Origin: Pseudomonadota bacterium
GTDB lineage: Bacteria; Desulfobacterota; Desulfovibrionia; Desulfovibrionales; Desulfovibrionaceae
Direction of reading: 5' to 3'
Length of the DNA stretch: 32,175 bases
Assembly (NCBI GenBank): GCA_018817515.1
Contig: JAHIUD010000053.1
Span: forward strand, 1-32,175
Position 1 is the stretch's first letter; every line of letters begins with the position of its first letter. A program made the position numbers and the translations under genes. Shown one piece after another: positions 22,201-30,259 of this stretch. The notes beneath the pieces are model-generated. The model did not search any database. It had not been told where the DNA came from and was given only the letters and a program-made list of their open reading frames with translations.

Positions 22201-22349
22201 ATTCGGAAAACAACCCGTCCGTGCGCTTCGAGGCCGAGTGGAAGTATGAGTTCGCCGAGCGCTGGGCGCTGGAGGCCAAGGGGCTTGTGCACCGCTCGCC
22301 GCAGTGGGATGCCGAGGGCCTGTGGCTGGGCCTCGGGTTCGGGTTCTAG
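19263..22349 (+). CDS. Large TPR protein with C-terminal outer-membrane beta-barrel, exopolysaccharide exporter
   Basis: 1028 residues. Signal peptide (about 1-28), then about 650 residues of TPR-like helical repeats, then a C-terminal beta-rich region (about 730-1028). Alternating strands such as R-A-R-L-E-F-N-L-D and F-A-D-L-T-L-T run to the end, and the last residue is Phe (G-L-G-F-G-F), as in outer-membrane barrels. This periplasmic-TPR plus barrel layout is that of BcsC, PelB and PgaA, which export polymer through the outer membrane. The TTG start at 19263 is forced: an in-frame TGA lies four codons upstream and the signal peptide begins at once. It overlaps gene 2 by 11 bases. Confidence 0.85.
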   Translation: MGIRRAIIRLAGAALCVLALLPLAAFAASGSLVPPAERISDAEARRELARLLSYSDSGRAEAMDILQAQLKLAPQDAEARLALAELLARAGRLPEAETALAALPAKTLALPETQERIGDAYFAAGRMNEASRHFQKAQAGGRPVLRKLAQSLAWGGDAKAARPMLEKLLAENPADREVALLLVRLRLADGDASGAAALARQLAQSAPDDPQGLAELADVETALGHAASARSLYEKALALPGGAELLPRYAQAMSLWGAFGRAIGIQRGQVAAGHAEARLALAEALLAAQRADEAEGVLRSLMLEGLASQARLLLARLKLGQEDPGAALESLAPLLDATPTLPETPAALALAAQAQMKLGNPAEGLRLLSTLPADRDPVLRARLMLAAGQKDQAAALLAKAHAAAPRDAEIAFLALGAQASAPATLDILTAPGARTPAELTAWAGLFAQAGQRAAALRCLRTALVADAQYYPARMALAETLAADRQYDQALAELNAQAAEFPDSSKVLLTRARVLSWAKRYDEAQAAYAALAKADPGDPVPVREAARVHFWAKERDQALASYSSLLAPPVDASLAGELGKVAGVTKDAQLGDIAANMAKSAAEGSQYRRYERLNLGRDAEFSSESAPGVNRALVDQLPAYRIQKGASLEAQAKNLSFDRRFSRSLPAYGELLAFEPGNQEARFDQAQSACALGLCSAERAAYTRLLQIDPLHTLAGTALERLEHRTSPVVSLRQNIWHEAGRGELARILRLRTDLGLTVPVADDYRLGLTQHRWQESPRGGPTYEALGQTLSLDGVFSPLLRGAASWTNKRYTTGKVGNVDTGRARLEFNLDDVARLGLGYERMEELANEYALRQRALSDNLFADLTLTPSRDWEITAEVRAKNYSDGNVGDMQKLAVSYALTDHPRQLKAILSGERRNTQKKSEEVYTGAALTDIRRPYWTPQDYTATAFTLDWRHDLARLFFCGAPEHWYDLRATVGTDSENNPSVRFEAEWKYEFAERWALEAKGLVHRSPQWDAEGLWLGLGFGF

Positions 22350-22358
22350 GGGGCGGCC

Positions 22359-23996
22359 ATGCACCAGAAGACGCGCGCCAAGCTCTACGCCCTGACCCTG
22401 ACAGCGGCCATGTTGTCGATTTTTCTGTATCTCATGGCGCGCACGGTGCTGTTTGTCGCCTCCGCACGGCTCTGGCAGGAGATCGCCGTGGGGGCCATGC
22501 TGCTCTTGGCCGAGGGTTTCACCATGCTGCACGCCTTCGGCTACTTTCTCAACGTGTACCACGGCCTTGCCGCCGCAGACCAGCCGCGCATCACGCGGGA
22601 CACCGTGCCGCAGCTCACGGATTATCCGCCCGTGGCCATCGTGGTGGCCTCGTACAAGGAGCCGCTGGACGTCCTAGAGGACACGCTGACCTGCTTCTAC
22701 AACCTGACCTACCCGAACAAACGCATCTATTTTCTGGACGACACGCGCTACGATCTGCCCAAGGACGACCCGCAGAAGATGGCCGAGTACCGGGGCAAGA
22801 TCGACGAGCTGTGCCAGCGCATCGGTGTGAATCTGTTCCGTCGCCCCTGGCGCGGGGCCAAGGCCGGCATGATCAACGACTTCCTGGACTACCTGGCCGA
22901 AAAGCCCGTGGCCCAGGCCAGCCTGACCTCCTTTGAGGACCGGCCTCGCAGCGGGACCGGCGGTACGGAGAAATACATCATCGTCTTCGACGCGGACATG
23001 AACCCGCTGCCGGACTTCGTGGAGCCGCTGGTGGCCTTCATGGAGCAGCACCACAAGCTGGCCTTCATCCAGACCCCGCAGTACTACTCGAATTTTGAGG
23101 CCAACCGCGTGGCCAAGGCCGCCGGGCTGCAACAGGCCGTGTTCTATGAGTATATCTGCGAGGGCAAAAGCGCCCAGGACGCCATGTTCTGCTGCGGCAC
23201 CAACGTCATCCTGCGGCGCGAGGCCCTGCTCGACGTGGGCGGCTTCGACGAGACCTCGGTCACCGAGGACTTCGCCACCAGCCTGCGCTTCCACATGAAC
23301 GGCTGGAGCAGCGCCTACCTGAACAAGATCTGCGCCTTCGGCATGGGGCCGGAGGACCTGGGCGGATATTTCAAGCAGCAGTTCCGCTGGGCGCTCGGCA
23401 CCGTGGGCCTGCTGCGCTCCATCGGCCGGGAATTTCTGCGCGGGCCCTCGCGCCTGCCCGCAGCCAAGTGGTGGGAGTATTTTCTTTCCGGCACGCACTA
23501 TTTCGTGGGCTGGGTGTTCATCGTCATGGCCGTGTGCCCGCTTCTGTACCTGTTCAGCGACACGCCCAGCTACTTCGCCCGGCCCGAGCTGTATTTCCTG
23601 TTCTTCCTGCCTTACATCATCCTCACCGTGACCATCTTTTTGTACTCCATGAGCCAGCGCAAGTACCGCTTCCGCGAACTGGCCCAGGGCATTCTGCTTC
23701 AGGCCATCACCTTCCCGGTGTACATGCAGGCCTCGCTCCAGGGCCTTGTGGGCGTGCGCGGCAGCTTCGGCATCACGCCCAAGGGCGGCAGCACCTCGCT
23801 TGCCATGTACAAGCTCTGGCCGCAGCTTGGGCTGGCCCTGGCCTGCCTGGGCGGGTTCACCTGGGGCATGCTGCGCCTCTACCATGGCGATGGCCCGCCC
23901 CTGGCCCTGCTGACAAACGCGGGCTGGTGCCTGTACCACTTCTGCATCCTCTCCACCACGCTGTTTTTCAACTTCCCCGAGGAGGACACGCTGTGA
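22359..23996 (+). CDS. Membrane glycosyltransferase GT2, cellulose-synthase-like polymer synthase
   Basis: 545 residues. Two N-terminal membrane helices (about 12-34, 41-63); a cytosolic GT-A domain with L-D-D at 126-128, D-A-D at 211-213, T-E-D at 302-304 (catalytic base) and Q-Q-F-R-W at 340-344; then further membrane helices at about 380-520. These are the D, D, D, QxxRW motifs of processive synthases such as BcsA and PgaC, which join sugars and push the chain across the inner membrane. Unlike BcsA it has no C-terminal PilZ domain; a PilZ protein is encoded two genes downstream. The sugar cannot be told from sequence. Ribosome site GGGGGCGG precedes the ATG. Confidence 0.9.
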   Translation: MHQKTRAKLYALTLTAAMLSIFLYLMARTVLFVASARLWQEIAVGAMLLLAEGFTMLHAFGYFLNVYHGLAAADQPRITRDTVPQLTDYPPVAIVVASYKEPLDVLEDTLTCFYNLTYPNKRIYFLDDTRYDLPKDDPQKMAEYRGKIDELCQRIGVNLFRRPWRGAKAGMINDFLDYLAEKPVAQASLTSFEDRPRSGTGGTEKYIIVFDADMNPLPDFVEPLVAFMEQHHKLAFIQTPQYYSNFEANRVAKAAGLQQAVFYEYICEGKSAQDAMFCCGTNVILRREALLDVGGFDETSVTEDFATSLRFHMNGWSSAYLNKICAFGMGPEDLGGYFKQQFRWALGTVGLLRSIGREFLRGPSRLPAAKWWEYFLSGTHYFVGWVFIVMAVCPLLYLFSDTPSYFARPELYFLFFLPYIILTVTIFLYSMSQRKYRFRELAQGILLQAITFPVYMQASLQGLVGVRGSFGITPKGGSTSLAMYKLWPQLGLALACLGGFTWGMLRLYHGDGPPLALLTNAGWCLYHFCILSTTLFFNFPEEDTL

Positions 23997-25066
23997 GCGC
24001 CCCACGCCGGTATCTCTGGTCGGTCATGCTGCTCGCACTTTGCCTTGGCGCTTGCGTACCAGATGGCGGCAGCGCAAAGCGCAGCACCCCGGCCTTTGGC
24101 GTGGCCCTGGACGGCCTGCCCGTGACGCCAGGGATGATCGACGCGGCCAAGGCCTCCACGGGCCTGCCCGTGCGGCTGGTGCAGTTCTATGCGCAGTGGC
24201 CGGCAAATCCAGCCGAACCGCATGGCGAACATCTCGCCAGTCTGACTGCCAGTCTGGCCGCCAGCCAGACCGCCGGAGCCGTGCCCTGCGTCACCTGGGA
24301 ACCCATGGGCATCGGCGCGGGCGGGCGCGAGACCGTCATCCCGGCAGAGCGCATCCTGGCCGGGGAGTACGACGCCTACATTGCGGCATTCGCGCGCGCG
24401 GTGCGGGATTTCGGTGCGCCGGTGCTGGTGCGGCTGGCGCACGAGATGAACCTGGCGCGCTACCATTGGGGCTCGGACGCCGCAGGCTACGGCCCGCAGA
24501 GCCCGGAACGCTACAAGGCCCTGTTCCGCCGCGTGGTGGAGATCTTCCGCGCCCAGAGTGCTGGCAACGCGCTCTTCGTGTTCTGTCCCAACGTGGACTC
24601 GCTGCCGGTGGAGCCGTGGAACCGCGCCAGCGCCTACTACCCGGGCGATGGCTACGTCGACGTGCTGGGCATGGACGGCTACAACTGGGGCACCACCCAC
24701 ACCAAGGGCGCCCACGGCTATGACAGCTCCTTCCGGCCTTTCAAGGAGATCTTCCGGCCGCTGTATGATGAACTGAAGACCCTGGCCCCGGCCAAGCCGG
24801 TCATGGTCTTTGAGACGGCCTCCGCCTCCAAGGGCGGCGACAAGGCCCGCTGGGCCGCCGAAGCCCTGGACACGGCCTCGGCCTGGGGCCTTGCCGCCGT
24901 GGTCTGGTTCGAGGTGGACAAGGAGCAGGACTGGCCCCTGCGCAAGGGCGCGGCCGTCGATCCGGCACCAGTCGCCCGGCCCTACCTCACCGACGACCCG
25001 GCTTGGCTTGAGAAGGTGCTGCCCCAGCGTCCACATGGGCAGTCGCAGCGGGAGAAGCGGCCATGA
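23993..25066 (+). CDS. GH26-family lipoprotein, probable beta-mannanase-type hydrolase
   Basis: 357 residues starting with GTG in a 4-base overlap with the synthase stop. A lipoprotein signal ends L-G-A-C (Cys21). The TIM-barrel domain follows, with R-L-A-H-E-M-N (acid/base E151) and V-M-V-F-E-T-A-S (nucleophile E274), the GH26 pattern, and G-M-D-G-Y-N-W-G between. GH26 enzymes act on beta-mannan and related beta-glycans. Synthase operons often carry one hydrolase that trims or releases polymer (BcsZ, PelA, AlgL), so a mannose-containing product is possible but only inferred. D-at-+2 retention signals are absent (residue 22 is Val), suggesting outer-membrane sorting. Confidence 0.82.
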   Translation: MSAPRRYLWSVMLLALCLGACVPDGGSAKRSTPAFGVALDGLPVTPGMIDAAKASTGLPVRLVQFYAQWPANPAEPHGEHLASLTASLAASQTAGAVPCVTWEPMGIGAGGRETVIPAERILAGEYDAYIAAFARAVRDFGAPVLVRLAHEMNLARYHWGSDAAGYGPQSPERYKALFRRVVEIFRAQSAGNALFVFCPNVDSLPVEPWNRASAYYPGDGYVDVLGMDGYNWGTTHTKGAHGYDSSFRPFKEIFRPLYDELKTLAPAKPVMVFETASASKGGDKARWAAEALDTASAWGLAAVVWFEVDKEQDWPLRKGAAVDPAPVARPYLTDDPAWLEKVLPQRPHGQSQREKRP

Positions 25067-25857
25067 GCAAGGCTGACCGCCACGCCAAACGTCTGGCTGT
25101 CGAGTCTGTGGTGCTGCCGTTTCTGGGCTCCCGGGCCGAGGACTATCAGAGCTTCGAGTACCTGCTGCAGGACGTGAGTGTGGGCGGCGTGGGCATAGCG
25201 ATCCCGCGCTGGGTGGTGGCGCGGGAGACTCTGCGCCAGGGCGAGCGCCTGCACCTGCATCTGCCTTTTGAGCTGGGCGGGCGCATGCTGCACAGCGGCG
25301 TCGTCACCTGGGTGCGCTGGGACGAGGAGCAGGAGAGCCAGTTGGCGGGCGTGCTGCTGGACACCCACACCCCGGCGCTTTATCCGGTCTACGTCTCCGT
25401 GGGCACCAGGGAAGTGGCCATCGACCTGGAGGACTTTCCGGGGCTCGAGCACATCCTGTCGCAGGTGCTCAAGGACTCGCTGCTGCTCAAGCGCGGCATC
25501 CTGGTCTACCTGAAGCATCTGACGGCGTTTTTTTCGCGGGTCTGCGACCTGAACCGGGAGGAGTACGCCTTGTTTCGGGAGGTCGTCATCGAGGACGTGC
25601 GGGCCAAGGTCTTGGCCAACGCTGAGCGCCTTGAGATCATGCAGCCGCGCTCTGGCGAGGAGATGGAGGGAACTCTGGCCCGGCTGGATTTGTCCGAGCT
25701 GCGCCAGGCCATGGAGCCGGAGCTCTATGTGGACATGTTCCGCGCCGCCCTGGGCGACGAGACCGTGATCCTGTTCCTCAAGGCCGTGAAGGAACTGGAG
25801 CGCAAGCTCTTGTCCAACTACAACACCTGCGTGTTGCTCTACATCAACTCACTGTGA
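25063..25857 (+). CDS. PilZ domain protein, probable c-di-GMP receptor for the synthase
   Basis: 264 residues. The N-terminal PilZ domain has R-H-A-K-R at residues 6-10 (RxxxR) and D-V-S-V-G-G-V-G at about 37-44 (DxSxxG), the two c-di-GMP-binding motifs. The C-terminal half (about 120-264) is helical, charged and unfamiliar; it may contact the synthase. It overlaps the GH26 gene (ATGA) and is last in the operon. In BcsA and Alg44 a PilZ domain turns the synthase on when c-di-GMP is bound; the same control in trans is the natural reading. Its stop overlaps the end of the RsbW-type gene on the other strand by 9 bases. Confidence 0.85.
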   Translation: MSKADRHAKRLAVESVVLPFLGSRAEDYQSFEYLLQDVSVGGVGIAIPRWVVARETLRQGERLHLHLPFELGGRMLHSGVVTWVRWDEEQESQLAGVLLDTHTPALYPVYVSVGTREVAIDLEDFPGLEHILSQVLKDSLLLKRGILVYLKHLTAFFSRVCDLNREEYALFREVVIEDVRAKVLANAERLEIMQPRSGEEMEGTLARLDLSELRQAMEPELYVDMFRAALGDETVILFLKAVKELERKLLSNYNTCVLLYINSL

Positions 25858-26280
25858 CTGCTTCTTGAAGCCCTTGCGCATGATCAGCACGTTGCCCTGC
25901 TCCCCGGCCTTGTAGCCCACGCTGTCGGCCGCGCTGCGGATGAGAAAGAGCCCCATGCCGCCCTCTGGCAGTTCCTCCAGGCTCCGGGCAATAATCATGT
26001 CGTTGTTCAGCTTCTGTCTGTCCTCAAGCGGCGCGCCCTTATCGTACACGCCAATGACCATGCCTGTGCCGTCCACGGCCAGGGTCACGCGCACCAGGCC
26101 GTCGGTCTTGCCCTTGTAGGCATGCTTGATGGCGTTGTTAACCGCCTCGCACACGGCCAGCTCCAGCGCGTCGGACTCATCCGGAGTCAGGGGCAATCCC
26201 CCGCAGATGCCGCGCACGGCCAACCCCACCAGGTGCACCAGTTCCAGGCGGCTGGCGATGGAGAGCTCGATCGTCTCCAT
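25849..26280 (-). CDS. RsbW/SpoIIAB-type anti-sigma or switch kinase (HATPase_c)
   Basis: 143 residues forming a GHKL ATPase: N-box E-L-A-V-C-E-A-V-N-N-A-I-K-H-A (E45, N49), G1 box V-Y-D-K-G-A-P (D80, G82) and G2 box G-G-M-G-L-F-L-I (107-114). The family phosphorylates a STAS partner on Ser and may hold a sigma factor or another target. The STAS partner is encoded four bases upstream. No sigma factor gene is nearby, so the target is either distant or not a sigma factor. Third gene of the minus-strand operon. Confidence 0.88.
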   Translation of the reverse strand: METIELSIASRLELVHLVGLAVRGICGGLPLTPDESDALELAVCEAVNNAIKHAYKGKTDGLVRVTLAVDGTGMVIGVYDKGAPLEDRQKLNNDMIIARSLEELPEGGMGLFLIRSAADSVGYKAGEQGNVLIMRKGFKKQSQ

Positions 26281-26284
26281 ATGC

Positions 26285-26641
26285 TTAGTCCGGTGTCGGT
26301 GCGGCTGAAAGCGCGGCCACGGCCTCGGCGGTTGTGCCGAAGATGCGGAACACGCCCCGGTCCAGTCGGGTGATGGCGAAGAGCTTGCGGACCTTTTCGC
26401 TCAGGCAGCACACGGCGATCTCGCCTGCTCCGCCCAGGGTCTTCATGCTCGACATGAGCGAGGCCAGGCCGCTGGAGTCCATGAAGTCCACCGCCGCGAG
26501 ATCGAGCACGAAGCGCTTGGCCCCCTGATGGATCAGGTCCACCATATTGCTTTTGAAGAGCGGCGCCGCGGCTGCGTCCATGCGCAGGCCCTTGAAGAGC
26601 ACCACCGTGACCCCGCCCTCAAGCCTGTTCTCAAATTCCAT
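26285..26641 (-). CDS. STAS-domain anti-anti-sigma factor (RsbV/SpoIIAA type)
   Basis: 118 residues from the ATG at 26641, with AGGAGG 5 bases before it. The STAS fold includes V-L-D-L-A-A-V-D-F-M-D-S-S-G-L-A-S-L, where S56 (in D-S-S-G) is the expected phosphorylation site. When unphosphorylated it should bind the RsbW-type kinase and free its target; the SpoIIE-type phosphatase encoded upstream would reset it. A TTG six codons upstream would overlap the phosphatase stop but has no better ribosome site. Confidence 0.9.
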   Translation of the reverse strand: MEFENRLEGGVTVVLFKGLRMDAAAAPLFKSNMVDLIHQGAKRFVLDLAAVDFMDSSGLASLMSSMKTLGGAGEIAVCCLSEKVRKLFAITRLDRGVFRIFGTTAEAVAALSAAPTPD

Positions 26642-26655
26642 GTGTTCCTCCTGGT

Positions 26656-29600
26656 TCAAACCCTGCTGAAGCGTGCACAGACAAGGGAAATATCGTCATC
26701 TGGCGGACGGCCGTCCGCGTGGGCCTGCAGCTTGCCGGTAAGCATCATGAGCATCTGTTCCGGCGTTTGGCCACGCGCAGAGCGGAACAGTTCCTCCAGG
26801 CGTTCCGTGCCGAACTGCTCGCCGTCGGGGCTCTCCAATTCGCTCACGCCGTCCGTGTAGACCAGCAGCATGTCGCCCTCCTGTACGTCAACCTTGCCCT
26901 GGGCGTAAGTGTCGCCAAACCCCATGCCCACCAGGGTGCCGCCTTCCTCCAGGAACTCGAGCCCACCCCCGGCGCGCAGAAGCATGGGCGGAGGGTGCCC
27001 GGCATTGCAGTAGGACAAGGTGCCCTTTTCTGTGTCGTAGAGCAGGTAGAACATGCTGAAGAACTTGTCGAACCGCTCCAGGGGGAAGGCGGAATCGAGC
27101 AGGCGCAGCACCCCCTCCGGCGCCCTGGGCTGGTCAAGGAACTTGTCCATGAGCAGGTCGCCGGAGGGCGAAAGTTCTTGGGCAAGGGTCACGGAAACCA
27201 GGGCCGCAGGGATGCCGTGGCCGCTGACGTCGACCATGTACAGGCAGGTGTGCTGCGCGCTCAGGCAGACCACGTTGAAGATATCGCCGCCGATGGTGGC
27301 GCTCGGCATGAAGCGGTAGTCCGTCTCAATACCAAGGGCGCATGTGCCTTCCTTGGGAAGCAGGCTGCGCTGGATCTCCGCTGCGGCCTCCATGTCGGCG
27401 TCGATGAGCCTTTGGCGCTCCTCAAGCTGAAGCTGTGTGGCCTTCAGTTCGGTCACATCGTTCACCAGAACGAAGAATCCCAGAACGCGGTCGCCGTCAT
27501 AGTCAGGGATGTAATGGGCCAGGGTGTAGCGCGTGCTTCCGTCTGTCTTGGTCAGCACCCGCTCGAAGTGTTGCGGCTCGCCGCGCAGTGCGCGCAGGAC
27601 GAACTGTTCGTTCTTGGCGAAGATCTCCGGCCCCAGCAGATCCTGCATGCGCATGCCAAGAATTTCCTGCGAGGGCCGCCCGAACCAGTCCAGGTAGGCG
27701 CTGTTGGCGAACTCGCAACGCAGCTCCGCGTTCCAGTAGCCCACAAGGCCTGGAATGTTGTTCGTGATCGACTTCAGGAAATTCTCGCCCTTGGCCAGCG
27801 CGGCGTTGGCGGCCTCCATCTCCTCGCGCGCGCGCGCGCGCTCGGAGATGTCGCGCAGGATGCCAGTGTAGAGCCGCTCGCCGCTGGTCACGATTTCGCT
27901 GACGGCCAGCTCCAGCGGAATGATGACGCCATCCTTGCGCTTGCCGGGCACCTCGCGCTGCCCCTTGCCTATGACGTGTGGCACGCCGGTGCGGGCGTAG
28001 CGCTCCAGGTAGCCGTCATGCTGGCTGTGGTAGGGCTCGGGCTGGAGCATGTTGACGTTGTGCCCCACCAGCTCCTCAAGACTGTAGCCGAAGGTCCGGC
28101 AGGCAGCCTGATTGGCCGTGAGGATGCGCCCGAACTGGCTGACCGTGAAAATGGGGTCCACGGCGTTGTCCAGCACGGCGGCAAGGCGGGCCTGGCTCTC
28201 TCGCAGGGCGTTCTCCGCGGCGAGACGAGCCGAGATGTCCACGCCGATGCCGAGGAACCCGATGATGCTGTCGTGACGGTCGCAGATGGCCGTGACGACG
28301 AGCTCGATCGGCACATGGCTGCCGTCCTTTCGCACGTAGGTCCACTGGCGCACGTCGTAGCCGCCCTCACGCGCCAGGGCCACGAAAATGTCAAAGCCCT
28401 CCAGGGAACGGCCAAGCCGCTGGGAGAGTTCCTCGCCGTAGGCCATGACCTCCGGGCCAAGGTGGATGATCTCCGGCGTGTGCAGGCCCACCATCTCGTC
28501 GGCGCTGTAACCGAGCATGTTCTCCGCGCCGTGGTTGAACACGGTGATGAGGCCCTCGTTGTCCGTGGCGATGATGGACACCTGGCTGGCTGCGTTGACC
28601 AGCCCGGCCAGCTTGGCGGAGTCGGCCTCGGCGCGGCGGCTCTCGGTTATGTCCCGGAAGGTGACCACCGCTCCGACGACCTCGCCGGCGCGGCGCTGGG
28701 GATACGACCAGTACTCGGCCGGAAAGCTGGAGCCGTCGGCGCGCCAGAGCACTTCATCGTCCACGTGGGAGCCCTGGCCCAGTCGGAAGGCCTGGAAGAT
28801 GCGGCAGTCGTGTACGTCGAAGGCCGAACCGTCCTTGTGCGTATGGTGGATGAGCGTGTGCATGTTCTTGCCGAGCAGCTCGTCCACGCTCTTGAAACCG
28901 AGCACGCGCACGCAGGCCGGGTTGCAGAATGTGCACAGGCCGCTGGTGTTGATGCCGTAGATGGGCTCGCCGGTGGACTCCAGCAGCAGGCGGATCTTCT
29001 CCTCGCTCTCGCGCAGTTCGATGGTCATGCGGTCGGCCAGCGCCAGCGCCCGCTGCCGGGTGCTCAGAAGCGACAGCGCGATGAAAAACAGCAGCAGGCT
29101 GATGCAGATGCCGCCCATGAGCACCAGCAAGGGCATGGCGCGGTCCAGGCTGGCCTCGAAGCCCGGCAAGGAGCGGAAGCCCAGGGTCCAGTTACGGCCA
29201 AAGACAGCCAGGGTACGGGCCGATGCGAACATTGGCTTGCGTCCGGAGGCGGAATCTTCGGCAAAGGCCTGGCTACGATACATGAGGTTGTGCTCAATCC
29301 GGTCCGGCCCGTCGTACACCTCAAGTCCGAGTTCGGAGATGGTCTTGCCGACGATGCCCTGCATGAAGTTGTTCATGCGGAAGGGGCTGTAGACATAGCC
29401 GAGCAGGGCCGCGCGGCGGTCGCTGCCGGTGTAGACGGGTGCGCCGGGCTTGTAGAAGGGCAGATACATGAGAAAGCCGGCCTGGACTTCCTCGTTTGTC
29501 TCCTGCACCAGGGTCACGCGACCGCTGATGGTGGTCTGGCCTGTGTCGCGGGTGCGCTCCATGGCCGCGCGGCGGGTTGGCTCGCTGAACATGTCGAAGC

Positions 29601-30108
29601 CGAAGGCGCGCTTGTTGCGTGCGTCGAAGGGCTCCAGGTATACGATGGCCGTGTAGATGGAGCGCGGGCCAGCCGGGCGGATCTCGTACTCGGTAAAGCC
29701 GTCGCGGCGCAGGCGTTCCACGTGAGCCTGGACCTCCGCCGGGGGCACCACCACGGCATAGCCCATGCCTTGTATGCCGGGATAGTTCTGCAGCAGGTTG
29801 AGCTTGCCGACGTAGTCGTGCCATTGGAGGCGGGAAACGTCGCCCACGGAGGCGAACAGCGCCAGCCCGCCGCGCAGAGCCAGCTCGTAGGCCCCGATAC
29901 GGTCCACGATAGCCATGGTGATCTCAGAGGCGCGGTTCTCGAAGCGTTCGCTGGCGAGATCCTTTGTCAAGCTGTCGGCATAGCGCCAGCCAGCCACGGA
30001 TATCGCCAAGCAGGCCGCCAGCAAGAGCAGGGGGAGCAAAAGGAGCTTCCACGCGAAGTCGGCATCACGTGTGGGGGATGGTGCTCGGTCGGGTTCAAGG
30101 CTGTGCAT
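26656..30108 (-). CDS. CHASE/multi-PAS SpoIIE-type serine phosphatase
   Basis: About 1150 residues from ATG 30108. TM helix 1 (about 21-41), periplasmic CHASE-like sensor (about 60-300), TM helix 2 (about 325-350). Four PAS-type domains follow with their typical starts (E-S-E-E-K-I-R-L-L-L-E-S-T-G; L-V-N-A-A-S-Q-V-S-I-I-A; R-L-A-A-V-L-D-N-A-V-D-P-I; K-S-I-T-N-N-I-P-G-L), then a coiled coil, then a PP2C/SpoIIE domain (last 240 or so residues). Metal ligands are G-G-D-I-F, D-V-S-G-H-G, Y-T-D-G-V-S-E and D-D-D-I-S. It should sense a small envelope ligand and dephosphorylate the STAS partner. A longer open frame upstream begins inside a decayed region and was not used. Confidence 0.9.
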   Translation of the reverse strand: MHSLEPDRAPSPTRDADFAWKLLLLPLLLLAACLAISVAGWRYADSLTKDLASERFENRASEITMAIVDRIGAYELALRGGLALFASVGDVSRLQWHDYVGKLNLLQNYPGIQGMGYAVVVPPAEVQAHVERLRRDGFTEYEIRPAGPRSIYTAIVYLEPFDARNKRAFGFDMFSEPTRRAAMERTRDTGQTTISGRVTLVQETNEEVQAGFLMYLPFYKPGAPVYTGSDRRAALLGYVYSPFRMNNFMQGIVGKTISELGLEVYDGPDRIEHNLMYRSQAFAEDSASGRKPMFASARTLAVFGRNWTLGFRSLPGFEASLDRAMPLLVLMGGICISLLLFFIALSLLSTRQRALALADRMTIELRESEEKIRLLLESTGEPIYGINTSGLCTFCNPACVRVLGFKSVDELLGKNMHTLIHHTHKDGSAFDVHDCRIFQAFRLGQGSHVDDEVLWRADGSSFPAEYWSYPQRRAGEVVGAVVTFRDITESRRAEADSAKLAGLVNAASQVSIIATDNEGLITVFNHGAENMLGYSADEMVGLHTPEIIHLGPEVMAYGEELSQRLGRSLEGFDIFVALAREGGYDVRQWTYVRKDGSHVPIELVVTAICDRHDSIIGFLGIGVDISARLAAENALRESQARLAAVLDNAVDPIFTVSQFGRILTANQAACRTFGYSLEELVGHNVNMLQPEPYHSQHDGYLERYARTGVPHVIGKGQREVPGKRKDGVIIPLELAVSEIVTSGERLYTGILRDISERARAREEMEAANAALAKGENFLKSITNNIPGLVGYWNAELRCEFANSAYLDWFGRPSQEILGMRMQDLLGPEIFAKNEQFVLRALRGEPQHFERVLTKTDGSTRYTLAHYIPDYDGDRVLGFFVLVNDVTELKATQLQLEERQRLIDADMEAAAEIQRSLLPKEGTCALGIETDYRFMPSATIGGDIFNVVCLSAQHTCLYMVDVSGHGIPAALVSVTLAQELSPSGDLLMDKFLDQPRAPEGVLRLLDSAFPLERFDKFFSMFYLLYDTEKGTLSYCNAGHPPPMLLRAGGGLEFLEEGGTLVGMGFGDTYAQGKVDVQEGDMLLVYTDGVSELESPDGEQFGTERLEELFRSARGQTPEQMLMMLTGKLQAHADGRPPDDDISLVCARFSRV

Positions 30109-30259
30109 GGGGTGCTCAATGCATGCAATATGTTGGGTGGACTCTATGATACTCTTACGCAAAATCCAGCAGGTGGCAACAGGAATGACAACGCGGCTGG
30201 TTGAGGAGGCCCTCGCCACGAGTGCCAGGCACTCCAGAGGTGCCCATCAACACCCGCGA

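Noticed and set aside
26719-30204. Plus-strand open frame of more than 1100 codons opposite the phosphatase gene
   Set aside because: Low-complexity His/Gln/Gly/Val-rich translation with no domains; a shadow of the GC-rich gene on the other strand, which has full CHASE, PAS and PP2C motifs.
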